Positions 28,490-36,679 of a stretch of DNA of 64,000 nucleotides are shown here, in pieces. The translations under genes and the position numbers were made by a program. The stretch is from assembly GCA_963706555.1 (NCBI GenBank), contig OY970164.1, positions 4,712,001-4,776,000 on the forward strand. The letters are read 5' to 3'. Under the pieces are notes generated by a model. That model ran no database searches and was not told the origin of the DNA. It saw nothing but the letters and a program-made list of their open reading frames with translations. The stretch is from Bog-473 sp963706555 (lineage in GTDB: Bacteria > Actinomycetota > Acidimicrobiia > Acidimicrobiales > RAAP-2). Within the stretch, counting starts at the first letter, position 1. Each line of letters begins with the position of its first letter.

Positions 28490-31400
28490 TCAGCTCGAAA
28501 CCACAACCGATATCTTCTCCACTTCGAACTGGGCGGGCGCCGCATAGCCAACGCCGGCGGTGACGACAAAGAGCAGGTTTCCATCCGGGCTGAAAGCGAC
28601 TCCACGGTAGACGGGCAGGCCCGGTAACGGAATGCTCAGCAGCTGGTCGGACGGGTTACCGAGGCGGTAGACGACTGCTGAATAGAGTGAACTGGAAATA
28701 GCGTCTCCGGAGAGCCCGGCCGCAAGGAGCCCCCCCTTGGCAGATGTTATGGCATCTGCAGTTGGAGAGAAGTTGACCGGATAAACGACTCCATCACCCA
28801 GCAGGTTGCTCGTGTTGAGCTCGACGAGATTGCTCACCGCCGCCGGCACGAGATGCGAGCCATCGGGAGACACGGCGATGTCGCGTACGGTGCCGATTGC
28901 GGGCGTGCTTCCCACTCCCAATTCATCCTGGGTCGCCGTCACGGTTGGCGTCAACTCCACATCGATCCTGCTGATGACTAATGGGTTGTCCTGCGCGTTA
29001 TAGCTGAAGATAGTGTCGGGTAACCCCGCGCCGGCAATGAGGCCGGACCCCGCTAAGGGCACATTCGGGTAGCTGGTCACCGCCCCAGTAGTGATGTCGA
29101 TTCCTTCCAGAGTGGACGGTGCATACGCTCCCGATCCCGCCCACAGCGACCCAGCGCTGTACACAAGGTCAAGAGGCAGCACCAGTCCAGTGGCCAGCAC
29201 AGTGACGGCCATCGTCGACGGATCGATCCGATCGATAGTGCCGTTTGCCGTATCGGTCATGTAGATGGCGTTGTCTGCGTAGATTATGTCGTTGTCCTGG
29301 TTGGTAACGTCATATCTGGTGCCAAATCCGGTAATGGTGTCGATAATATTTCCGGAGAAGTCCAAAACCTCTACGATCCCGTTCGTCGGTAAGGAAACGA
29401 AGACGTGGTCATTTACGGGATCAATGGCCATGGACGAAAACGCTCCAGAAGGTAGCGTCGTCCCACCACTACCACCACTACTGCCGGCCCGGAAGGCGAC
29501 GAGCTGCATGACCCAGGCGGTGCCGTTCTGGGTGGCGGTCCCGGCGTAGGACCCCGTGGTGGCGGCGAGGCGATCCTCGGTGAGATTGCCAAAGCTGGTA
29601 AGGCGTGCGCTGAAGCCGGTCCCCGGGGTGGTGACGGTGTTGCTGGATGCACCGGCGTCGAAGAGGAGGTCATTGGCCGCGCTGGTCACGACCGAACCGC
29701 TGCTCATGGACGCCGCCGTGCCGACGGCCGACGCACTGGTGTCGAGGGTGGACGCCGTGGCGACACCGGAGTACTCGTGCGCGTAGACGATGCCGAACGA
29801 CGTGATCGCCGTGCCGAAGGTCGCCTTGACCGTGTTGGTCCCTCCGAGGACGTTCGAGACATAGAAGACCTCCGAACTCCAGTTGGTCCCCCACGTCTGG
29901 CGCACCGTGCCGGGCATGTAGGGGTTGCCCTTGGCGTCGGACACCGTCACGGTGCCGGGGTTGTCCCACAAGACGTACACCACGATCAGGTTCCCCGCGG
30001 TGTTCGCACTAGGGAACGCCACGCTGGCTGTCGTCCCGCTCCCCACCTGGGCGCTCGCGCCCTGCACGTAGGTGGGCGTGACGACACTCGCGCTGATGGT
30101 GAAGGCGCCCGAGGTGGCTGCGGTGTAGGTGGGCGTGCTCGAAGCCGTCAGCGTGTAGCCGGTACCGGCTGTGTTGATGGAGACACCCGGGAAGGTGGCG
30201 ATGCCCGAGGACACCGTGACCGCGGTGCCCCCACTGAGCGTCCCGCCGCCGGGGTTGGTCCCGATGGCCAGCGTGACCGAGGTGGCGTTGTCAGAGGTCT
30301 CGATGTTGCCGCTCGCGTCCTCGACCGCCACTTTCACCGCCGGGGCGATGACCGAACCGGCGGTGGCGTTGGAGGGGCCCACGACGAAGGCCAGCTTGGT
30401 CGAGGGGCCGACACTCGTCGTGATGTTGAAGGCGCCCGAGGTGGCCGAGGTGTAGGTGGGCGTGCTCGAAGCCGTCAGCGTGTAGCCGGTACCGGCTGTG
30501 TTGATGGAGACACCCGGGAAGGTGGCGATGCCCGAGGACACCGTGACCGCGGTGCCCCCACTGAGCGTCCCGCCGCCGGGGTTGGTCCCGATGGCCAGCG
30601 TGACCGAGGTGGCGTTGTCAGAGGTCTCGATATTGCCGCTGGCGTCTTCGACCGCCACTTTCACCGCCGGGGCGATGACCGAACCGGCGGTGGCGTTGGA
30701 GGGGCCCACGACGAAGGCCAGCTTCGCCGAGGGGCCGATCCCAGCCGGAGCGGCCTTGAACGCCAGGAGCTGCATGACCCAGGTGGTGCCGTTCTGGGTG
30801 GCGGTCCCGGCATAGGACCCCGTGGTGCTGGCGAGGCGATCCTCGGTGAGATTGCCGAAGCCCGTCAGCCGCGCCGTGAAGCCGGTCCCCGGGGTGGTGA
30901 CGGTGTCGCTGGATACACCGGCGGCGAAGAGGAGGTCGTTGGCCGAGGTGGTGCTCACCGCCCCGCTGCTCATGGACGCCGTCGTGCCGACCGCCGACGC
31001 ACTGACGTCGACCGGGGATGCCGTGGCGAGACCGGAGTACTCGTGCGCGTACACGATGCCGAACGACGTGAGCGCTGTGCCGAAGGTCGCCTTGACGGTG
31101 TTGGCCCCTCCGGCGATGTTCGGGGCATAGAAGACCTCCGAACTAAAGTTGCTCCCCCAGGTCTGGCGTGCGGTGCCAGCTGTGTAGGTGTTGCCCTTCG
31201 AGTCGGACACCGTCACGGTGCCGGTGTTGTTCCACACGACGTACGCCACGATCAGGTTCCCGGCGGTGTTCGCGCCGGGGAAGGCCACGCTGGCCGTCGT
31301 CCCGCTCCCCACCTGGGCGCTGGCGCCCTGCACATAGGCCGGCGTTTGAGTGACGACACTCGTCGTGATGTTGAAGGCGCCCGAGGTGGCCGAGGTGTAG

Positions 31401-32401
31401 GTGGGCGTGCTCGAAGCCGTCAGCGTGTAGCCGGTACCGGCTGTGTTGATGGAGACACCCGGGAAGGTGGCGATGCCCGAGGACACCGTGACCGCGGTGC
31501 CCCCACTGAGCGTCCCGCCGCCGGGGTTGGTCCCGATGGCCAGCGTGACCGAGGTGGCGTTGTCAGAGGTCTCGATATTGCCGCTGGCGTCTTCGACCGC
31601 CACTTTAACCGCCGGGGCGATGACCGAACCGGCGGTGGCGTTGGAGGGGCCCACGACGAAGGCCAGCTTCGCCGAGGGGCCGATCCCAGCCGGAGCGGCC
31701 TTGAACGCCAGGAGCTGCATGACCCAGGTGGTGCCGTTCTGGGTGGCGGTCCCGGCATAGGACCCCGTGGTGCTGGCGAGGCGATCCTCGGTGAGATTGC
31801 CGAAGCCCGTCAGCCGCGCCGTGAAGCCGGTCCCCGGGGTGGTGACGGTGTCGCTGGATACACCGGCGGCGAAGAGGAGGTCGTTGGCCGAGGTGGTGCT
31901 CACCGCCCCGCTGCTCATGGACGCCGTCGTGCCGACCGCCGACGCACTGACGTCGACCGGGGATGCCGTGGCGAGACCGGAGTACTCGTGCGCGTACACG
32001 ATGCCGAACGACGTGAGCGCTGTGCCGAAGGTCGCCTTGACGGTGTTGGCCCCTCCGGCGATGTTCGGGGCATAGAAGACCTCCGAACTAAAGTTGCTCC
32101 CCCAGGTCTGGCGTGCGGTGCCAGCTGTGTAGGTGTTGCCCTTCGAGTCGGACACCGTCACGGTGCCGGTGTTGTTCCACACGACGTACGCCACGATCAG
32201 GTTCCCGGCGGTGTTCGCGCCGGGGAAGGCCACGCTGGCCGTCGTCCCGCTCCCCACCTGGGCGCTCGCGCCCTGCACATAGGCCGGCGTGGCTGCAGAC
32301 GCGACAGAGGGCGACACGATGCTGAGCATGGCTGCGGCAACCACGAGGGCGGTACCGAGCGCAGCGACGTAGCGCATGGTCCGAGCAACCCGCGTCTTCA
32401 C
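28490..32401 (-). CDS. giant secreted repeat protein with C-terminal beta-propeller-like domain
   Basis: A 1303-residue protein. Residues 1-36 are a signal peptide (cleavage near ASAA). Two domain types then alternate: A, about 202 residues (AYVQGASAQVGSG to WVMQLLAFKAA), a beta-sandwich rich in Gly/Ser/Thr/Asn, and B, about 110 residues (AKLAFVVGPSNATAGSVIAP to TSGAFNITTS), an Ig-like fold. Order is A-B-A-B-B-A: A1 38-239, B1 240-352, A2 353-554, B2 555-664, B3 665-773, A3 about 775-976. The last 320 residues (AFSSMAIDPVNDHVFVSL, IAVSPDGSH, GVAFSPDGNLLFVV) resemble an NHL/SMP-30-type propeller. No sortase motif or terminal membrane anchor is visible. Probably an extracellular adhesin or matrix protein; role inferred only. 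Confidence 0.85.
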   Translation of the reverse strand: MKTRVARTMRYVAALGTALVVAAAMLSIVSPSVASAATPAYVQGASAQVGSGTTASVAFPGANTAGNLIVAYVVWNNTGTVTVSDSKGNTYTAGTARQTWGSNFSSEVFYAPNIAGGANTVKATFGTALTSFGIVYAHEYSGLATASPVDVSASAVGTTASMSSGAVSTTSANDLLFAAGVSSDTVTTPGTGFTARLTGFGNLTEDRLASTTGSYAGTATQNGTTWVMQLLAFKAAPAGIGPSAKLAFVVGPSNATAGSVIAPAVKVAVEDASGNIETSDNATSVTLAIGTNPGGGTLSGGTAVTVSSGIATFPGVSINTAGTGYTLTASSTPTYTSATSGAFNITTSVVTQTPAYVQGASAQVGSGTTASVAFPGANTAGNLIVAYVVWNNTGTVTVSDSKGNTYTAGTARQTWGSNFSSEVFYAPNIAGGANTVKATFGTALTSFGIVYAHEYSGLATASPVDVSASAVGTTASMSSGAVSTTSANDLLFAAGVSSDTVTTPGTGFTARLTGFGNLTEDRLASTTGSYAGTATQNGTTWVMQLLAFKAAPAGIGPSAKLAFVVGPSNATAGSVIAPAVKVAVEDASGNIETSDNATSVTLAIGTNPGGGTLSGGTAVTVSSGIATFPGVSINTAGTGYTLTASSTPTYTSATSGAFNITTSVGPSTKLAFVVGPSNATAGSVIAPAVKVAVEDASGNIETSDNATSVTLAIGTNPGGGTLSGGTAVTVSSGIATFPGVSINTAGTGYTLTASSTPTYTAATSGAFTISASVVTPTYVQGASAQVGSGTTASVAFPSANTAGNLIVVYVLWDNPGTVTVSDAKGNPYMPGTVRQTWGTNWSSEVFYVSNVLGGTNTVKATFGTAITSFGIVYAHEYSGVATASTLDTSASAVGTAASMSSGSVVTSAANDLLFDAGASSNTVTTPGTGFSARLTSFGNLTEDRLAATTGSYAGTATQNGTAWVMQLVAFRAGSSGGSGGTTLPSGAFSSMAIDPVNDHVFVSLPTNGIVEVLDFSGNIIDTITGFGTRYDVTNQDNDIIYADNAIYMTDTANGTIDRIDPSTMAVTVLATGLVLPLDLVYSAGSLWAGSGAYAPSTLEGIDITTGAVTSYPNVPLAGSGLIAGAGLPDTIFSYNAQDNPLVISRIDVELTPTVTATQDELGVGSTPAIGTVRDIAVSPDGSHLVPAAVSNLVELNTSNLLGDGVVYPVNFSPTADAITSAKGGLLAAGLSGDAISSSLYSAVVYRLGNPSDQLLSIPLPGLPVYRGVAFSPDGNLLFVVTAGVGYAAPAQFEVEKISVVVSS
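30401..32290 (-). repeat. two near-identical 945-bp tandem repeats inside the secreted protein gene
   Basis: Copy one (31346-32290, residues 38-352) and copy two (30401-31345, residues 353-667) differ at only a few bases I could spot, for example near 31318 and 31606. A further partial copy of the B half (about 30083-30409) is also almost identical, whereas the A3 copy at 29474-30082 has diverged. This fits recent unequal duplication and makes copy number prone to change or assembly collapse. Confidence 0.9.
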
Positions 32402-32792
32402 TTCGAACCCCTCTCGCTGGCCCAGCTTCGTTTCGGTGTGGGCACGATACTCACCAGGGGCAGCCTGGTTGTAGTTGTGTCGACGCAGGCGGCGAGCATC
32501 GGGCTACCTCTTCCGTTTCCCCTGCGAAACGTCATAGACGCAGGCTGACATCATCGCTTGTGACATCGGCGTTATCTAGGGCATTAAGTCCCCTCTACAA
32601 CGGCACGTCCACCCTCGGCGATGGAGGCATCAGACCTTCGACCTCGACGCACTGAACGACGGGCCCGATTGTCGAGGCGAACCATATCCCACCCTTTGCC
32701 GTCGGAACGCCTCCTGCAATAACGTCTTGATGGCGGCGATGTTCTTGCGACGAGACAGAACGGACCGCCATGGCGGTCGGTGATATCGGCTC
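32402..32792. other. upstream region of the secreted protein gene
   Basis: About 390 bases with no convincing gene. The minus-strand promoter of the repeat protein should lie in the part nearest 32402. I see no clear operator or RNA element. Confidence 0.4.
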
Positions 32793-32910
32793 CTACAGAT
32801 TCCGCGAGTCGTCCTCGATCTTCCGGATCATCTGGGCCGGTACGCCGGCGTAAATGCAGTTCGGTTCGAAGAGCGACATGAATGTGGCCGAGAGCACCAC
32901 CGGCAGCGCT
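32793..32910 (-). pseudogene. hexapeptide acyltransferase C-terminal scrap
   Basis: About 38 codons before a stop at 32793 read FEPNCIYAGVPAQMIRKIEDDS, matching the end of left-handed beta-helix acetyltransferases (typically NxVxAGVPAKVIR). The hexapeptide repeats and catalytic His are missing. It is the last island-like sequence before the ArsR region. Confidence 0.45.
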
Positions 32911-33052
32911 CGCCAGCGGCGGGAGTCATGAGATTGGACCTCGCCGGTCCCGGACACGTCCGTGCCGGCGGGTTGGGCTGTTGGTTGGCCAGCGGTTTGG
33001 GCTGTTGGTTGGCGGTTGGTTCTGCAGTTGGCGGTGCGGTGGTGAGTGTCAT
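32911..33052 (-). pseudogene. short Pro/Gln-rich ORF start, possibly the lost start of the truncated MFS gene
   Basis: From an ATG at 33052 the minus strand encodes MTLTTAPPTAEPTANQQPKP and a second ANQQPNP unit, reflecting an imperfect DNA repeat, after which the frame loses any protein character near 32911. Disordered Pro-rich starts of this kind are common ahead of the first helix in DHA2 exporters, and such genes are often divergent from an ArsR-type gene. Its strand agrees with the C-terminal MFS fragment at 19195-19660. The link is inference; it may simply be a small unknown ORF. Confidence 0.35.
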
Positions 33053-33174
33053 GGAGGAGGTCCTTTCACCCGGGGGAATGAGCGGAGATAGTTCGACGTT
33101 TATACAACTATCGAACAGGAGAGCGACCGCACCTATTCCCGGGGCGGGGGGATTTCTCCAGGAGGAGGTGACAC

Positions 33175-33504
33175 ATGCGTGAACGAACTGAACTGCCCGT
33201 CGAGGAGATCGACCTCGCCTCTGTGATGCACGCGCTCGCCGATCCGTCACGCCTGCGTATGGTCGCCGCCCTCGACGGCGAGCCGGAGCTCTCGTGCGCC
33301 GCCCTTGGGCAACACGCGGGCACCTCCATGGCCAAGTCGACCACCACCCACCACCTCGGGGTGTTGCGTGACGCCGGCCTCATTACGACCCGCCACGAGG
33401 GTCAGCGCAAGCTCGCCACCCTCCGCCGATCCGAGCTCGATGCGAGGTTCCCGGGCCTGCTCGACGCCGTCATCGCCGGCATCACAAGCAAGGAACCCGG
33501 GTAG
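33175..33504 (+). CDS. ArsR-family transcriptional regulator
   Basis: A 109-residue winged-helix repressor: VMHALADPSRLRMVAALDG is the family's opening helix, MAKSTTTHHLGVLRDAGLI the recognition helix, and TRHEGQRKLATLRRSELDARFPGLL the wing and dimerization end. The ELSCA segment has one Cys, but the metal-binding CVC box of ArsR/SmtB is absent, so it may sense something other than metal. GGAGGAGGTGA lies just before the ATG. It was probably the regulator of a divergent transporter gene now destroyed by the island. Confidence 0.92.
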   Translation: MRERTELPVEEIDLASVMHALADPSRLRMVAALDGEPELSCAALGQHAGTSMAKSTTTHHLGVLRDAGLITTRHEGQRKLATLRRSELDARFPGLLDAVIAGITSKEPG

Positions 33505-34640
33505 TCACGATTCGGGTCCGTGCACCGGGCCGCCCGCCTGCCCACACACGAGAGGATCTCCCAGAATGCCCCGTACGAATCTCCCGCGCGGTCGTAGACG
33601 TCCCGACTCTCGCGGGCCCACGGCAACAGGAACGGGAAGACGTGGAACATCCCCTCCACCTCGAGGGATTCTCGAGGGACGCCGGCATCTTGGAGCCTCT
33701 GCGACAGGGCGCGGATCGCGTCCCGGAACATCTCGTCCCCACCCGAGACGAGAAAGGTCGGAGGCCACCCGCTGAGGTCATCGAGCAGCACGTCCACGCG
33801 CGCATCGAGCGGATCGATCCCGTGAAGATACGAGTTCACCGGGATATTCCATGGCAACACATCGAGCGGAGCGTTCTCGGTCACCGAACCCTCGGCCAGG
33901 GTGAGGGAGACCTCCGGCGAGAAGAGGAGGACCGCACCGGGCCGCTCCGCACCCCCCTGCGTGATCCGCTGGAGAACGGTGCCCACGAGTCCCCCACCGC
34001 CCGAATCGCCGGCGATGATCAGTCGTTCCGGCGCCGAACCCCGATCGATCAGGTGCCCCACGACCGACACGATGTCGTCGGCCGCGGCAGGAAACGGAAA
34101 CTCCGGAGCCAACCGGTAGTCGGCGACGAAGACATCGCAGTGCGTGACCCGGGCCAGGTGCGCCATGAAAAGTGCGTACATCCGCGGCGACGTGCCGATA
34201 TAGCCACCACCGTGCAAATACACGATCGTGCCCGGAGATGCCTTCGTCCCTTTGCTCGGTTCGTTCGGCCGACGTGGCACCGCTTCCCTCCGAGGGCGGA
34301 ACCACACCCCCTGCACCCCGGCGAGGCGATCCGGCGCCGCACTGACGCCCTGCAGCGTCACGAACGGCGGGAGGACCCGGCCGGCCATCCCGTCGAGCAT
34401 CCGCTCCAACGAACGGAACTCGTCGATGGGCAGCGACGAGGCGAAGCCCAGGAGAGAACGTGTCAACTCTCGGGTCACCGAGACCGCGACGTTGCGCGGT
34501 AGCTTTCCCGGCCCCCGCCACGGGTCCCGGAACGGGAGGCGGCCCAGCCCCGCCGCGAGCCCTGCGGCGAGTCCTGCAGTGTCAATGGCAGCTATGGGCC
34601 ACGGCGCCGTTCGCACCTCGGGCCGGTCCGACATGACCAT
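33402..34640 (-). CDS. alpha/beta hydrolase, HSL-type esterase/lipase
   Basis: A 412-residue esterase of the hormone-sensitive-lipase group. The oxyanion motif is YLHGGGY, the nucleophile elbow GDSGGGG, the Asp sits in VSGGDEMFRD and the His in EGMFHVFPF. An N-terminal cap region of about 130 residues precedes the hydrolase core. The last 50 or so residues read poorly (RRAARCTDPNRDYPG onward) and lie antisense to the ArsR gene over 103 bases, so the natural stop may have been lost. A second ATG at 34634 is an equal start candidate. Short-chain ester hydrolysis is likely. Confidence 0.85.
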   Translation of the reverse strand: MVMSDRPEVRTAPWPIAAIDTAGLAAGLAAGLGRLPFRDPWRGPGKLPRNVAVSVTRELTRSLLGFASSLPIDEFRSLERMLDGMAGRVLPPFVTLQGVSAAPDRLAGVQGVWFRPRREAVPRRPNEPSKGTKASPGTIVYLHGGGYIGTSPRMYALFMAHLARVTHCDVFVADYRLAPEFPFPAAADDIVSVVGHLIDRGSAPERLIIAGDSGGGGLVGTVLQRITQGGAERPGAVLLFSPEVSLTLAEGSVTENAPLDVLPWNIPVNSYLHGIDPLDARVDVLLDDLSGWPPTFLVSGGDEMFRDAIRALSQRLQDAGVPRESLEVEGMFHVFPFLLPWARESRDVYDRAGDSYGAFWEILSCVGRRAARCTDPNRDYPGSLLVMPAMTASSRPGNLASSSDRRRVASLR

Positions 34641-34701
34641 CCGCAGATCTTCGCACCCGCGAGTGTCGAGGGCGAGGGGCTCTTCACGTCCCGAGGATCA
34701 C

Positions 34702-34917
34702 CTACTTCTTCTTTGCCTTCCTCCCGATGCTGGGGAATCGCCGTTTCACCGCGGCCCTCACCTTTCTCTGCTCGGATTTCGTGCCGTTCTGGGCCACCCG
34801 GGCCAGCGCGTTCCGAGCGTGAGCCTTGTCCGGAATCGGGTACTTGCGCTTTTCGGGAAGAGCAAAGGCTGACTTTCCCAACTTCTTGCGCGCTTTGGCG
34901 TCAAGGTATTTTCCCAT
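34702..34917 (-). CDS. small basic protein (DUF6582-like)
   Basis: A 71-residue Lys/Arg-rich protein: KLGKSAFALPEKRKYPIPDK then HARNALARVAQNGT and a basic end (RRFPSIGRKAKKK). This is a well-spread small family found in bacteria and phages, often called DUF6582; the name is from memory. The basic charge suggests nucleic-acid contact, but that is a guess. It lies between the esterase and MFS genes on the same strand, about 60 bases from the esterase start. Confidence 0.8.
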   Translation of the reverse strand: MGKYLDAKARKKLGKSAFALPEKRKYPIPDKAHARNALARVAQNGTKSEQRKVRAAVKRRFPSIGRKAKKK

Positions 34918-34950
34918 TTCCGCTCTTTACCCGGTCAAGTGACGACGAAT

Positions 34951-35002
34951 CGCCCTTGGGGCCACGCCGGCCGTAGCGCCCTTGGGGCCACGCCGGCCGT
35001 GT
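34951..35002. repeat. 26-bp tandem duplication
   Basis: The unit CGCCCTTGGGGCCACGCCGG plus CCGTAG (34951-34976) is repeated directly at 34977-35002 with changes only in the final bases. It lies in the gap between the small basic protein gene and the end of the MFS gene. Confidence 0.8.
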
Positions 35003-35037
35003 GGCCCACCGCCCATTCACGGCGGCGGCGTCGAGCG

Positions 35038-36573
35038 TCAGGCTTGCACGGTGACGACGGAGCCCTCAGGGAGCGCCGTCGTGGCCACTCCCGCATTCGT
35101 CGCCGGCGGCTGATGTTTGCGGATCAGGGCACCGCACACCGCGGCGGCGACCACAAAGATGCACGCCGAGATGGCGAAGGCGAACGTGTACCCGTGAGTG
35201 GCCGCCAGTTTGACCGTTTCGGCGTGGGGGGATACATGCGCATGGGCGCTCAGATAGCGGGCCGTGGCCTGCGCCGCGAAGGCCGAAAGGAGCGCGACGC
35301 CGATCGATCCGCCGACCTGTTGCATGGTGTTGACCATGGCCGACGCCACACCGGCGTCCTTGAAGTCCACGCCGCTCGTGGCTGAGTTCAATGCGGGAGG
35401 GACGACGAAGCCGAACCCGAACCCGAGAATGATCAGCGAGGGCAGCACGCCGAGGCCGTAGCCGGACTCAGGTCCCAGCCGGGTGAGCAGTGCCATGCCG
35501 ATGGCGCCCATGAGGAGCCCGCACACGATCAGCCGTCGTGATCCGTAGCGGGGCAGCAGGACGATGTTGGCGATCGCTGAGCCGGCGACCAGATCGATCG
35601 GTAGCGCGAGGAACGCCACACCGGTCATCACCGGGGAGAAGCCACGTATCTCCTGGAGGAAATACGTGAGGAACAAGAAGAGGCCGAAGGCGGCGATGAA
35701 CGTGAAGCCGACGGCGATGTACGCCCCCGCGCGATTGCGATCCTGCACGATGCGCAGCGGCAGCAAGGGATTCGCCACGGTTCTCTCGACCAGCACGAAT
35801 CCTGCGAGCAACAGCACGCCGATCGCCAAGGGGACCCAGGTATCGGTGCTTCCCCACGATTCCAACTGGGCACGCGAGAGGCCGAAGACGATGAAGAAGA
35901 GGCCGACAGACGCCAGGACGGTTCCGGGGATGTCCAATCGGGGCCTCTCCCCGGTACGTGGAGGATTGGTGAGGAGCAGCAAGCCACCGACGACCGCAAC
36001 GACGGCGAAGAAGAGGTTGACGTAGAGACACCAGCGCCAGGACAGGTAGGAGGTCAGGACACCGCCCAGGATGAGCCCGGTCGCTCCCCCACCGCCGGCG
36101 ATCGCGCCGAACACGGCGAAGGCCTTGCCACGTTCCTTCGGCTCGGTGAAGGAGGTCGTGAGAAGCGAGAGTGCGGACGGGGCGAGCAGGGCAGCGAACG
36201 CGCCCTGCAGCGCACGGGCACTCGCCAGCACAGCGAAATTCGGTGCCGCACCTCCGGCCGCCGATGCCACGGCGAAGCCGATCAGGCCGCCGATGAACGT
36301 CCACTTTCGACCGAAAATATCGCCCAGCTTCCCGCCCAGCAGGAGCAAGCTCCCGAATGCGAGTGCGTACGCCGTGACGATCCACTGACGGTCGCTGTTG
36401 GGGAATCCGAGGTCGAGCTGCGCCCTGGGCAACGCGATGTTGACGATGGTGGAGTCGAGCACGATCATCAATTGGGCCAGGCCGACGACAGCCAAGACCC
36501 ACCAGCGACACGCGTGGAACTTCTCTGCCCTGGCAATGGCCGCCGAATCCTGCACGGCGGGCGGTGAGGTCAT
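35038..36573 (-). CDS. MFS transporter, DHA2 (14-helix) drug exporter family
   Basis: A 511-residue integral membrane protein with about 14 hydrophobic helices. The DHA2 signature near helix 1 is present (LDSTIVNIALPRAQ), motif A is GGKLGDIFGRKWTF, and motif C lies around LSWRWCLYVNLFF. It should export a hydrophobic drug or metabolite using the proton gradient. The ending (TNAGVATTALPEGSVVTVQA) is cytoplasmic. No regulator is adjacent. It is complete, unlike the related fragment at 19195. Confidence 0.93.
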   Translation of the reverse strand: MTSPPAVQDSAAIARAEKFHACRWWVLAVVGLAQLMIVLDSTIVNIALPRAQLDLGFPNSDRQWIVTAYALAFGSLLLLGGKLGDIFGRKWTFIGGLIGFAVASAAGGAAPNFAVLASARALQGAFAALLAPSALSLLTTSFTEPKERGKAFAVFGAIAGGGGATGLILGGVLTSYLSWRWCLYVNLFFAVVAVVGGLLLLTNPPRTGERPRLDIPGTVLASVGLFFIVFGLSRAQLESWGSTDTWVPLAIGVLLLAGFVLVERTVANPLLPLRIVQDRNRAGAYIAVGFTFIAAFGLFLFLTYFLQEIRGFSPVMTGVAFLALPIDLVAGSAIANIVLLPRYGSRRLIVCGLLMGAIGMALLTRLGPESGYGLGVLPSLIILGFGFGFVVPPALNSATSGVDFKDAGVASAMVNTMQQVGGSIGVALLSAFAAQATARYLSAHAHVSPHAETVKLAATHGYTFAFAISACIFVVAAAVCGALIRKHQPPATNAGVATTALPEGSVVTVQA

Positions 36574-36679
36574 GGACGTCCTACTCGGCTGACGGTCGTG
36601 TGGGGAGACGGGGTGTGGTGTCGGGATTCTGACGGTCGTGTCGGGATTCGCCCCAGACTATGGGGGCGTCGTGACGACG

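Noticed and set aside
29777..32548. A 923-codon open frame antisense to the repeat protein
   Set aside because: It is rich in Gly/Arg with repeats mirroring the opposite-strand gene and has no protein-family character; it arises from GC-rich codon bias and tandem repeats.
34951..35002. 26-bp duplication as a possible attachment site
   Set aside because: The copies are contiguous and no integrase or inserted DNA lies between them.
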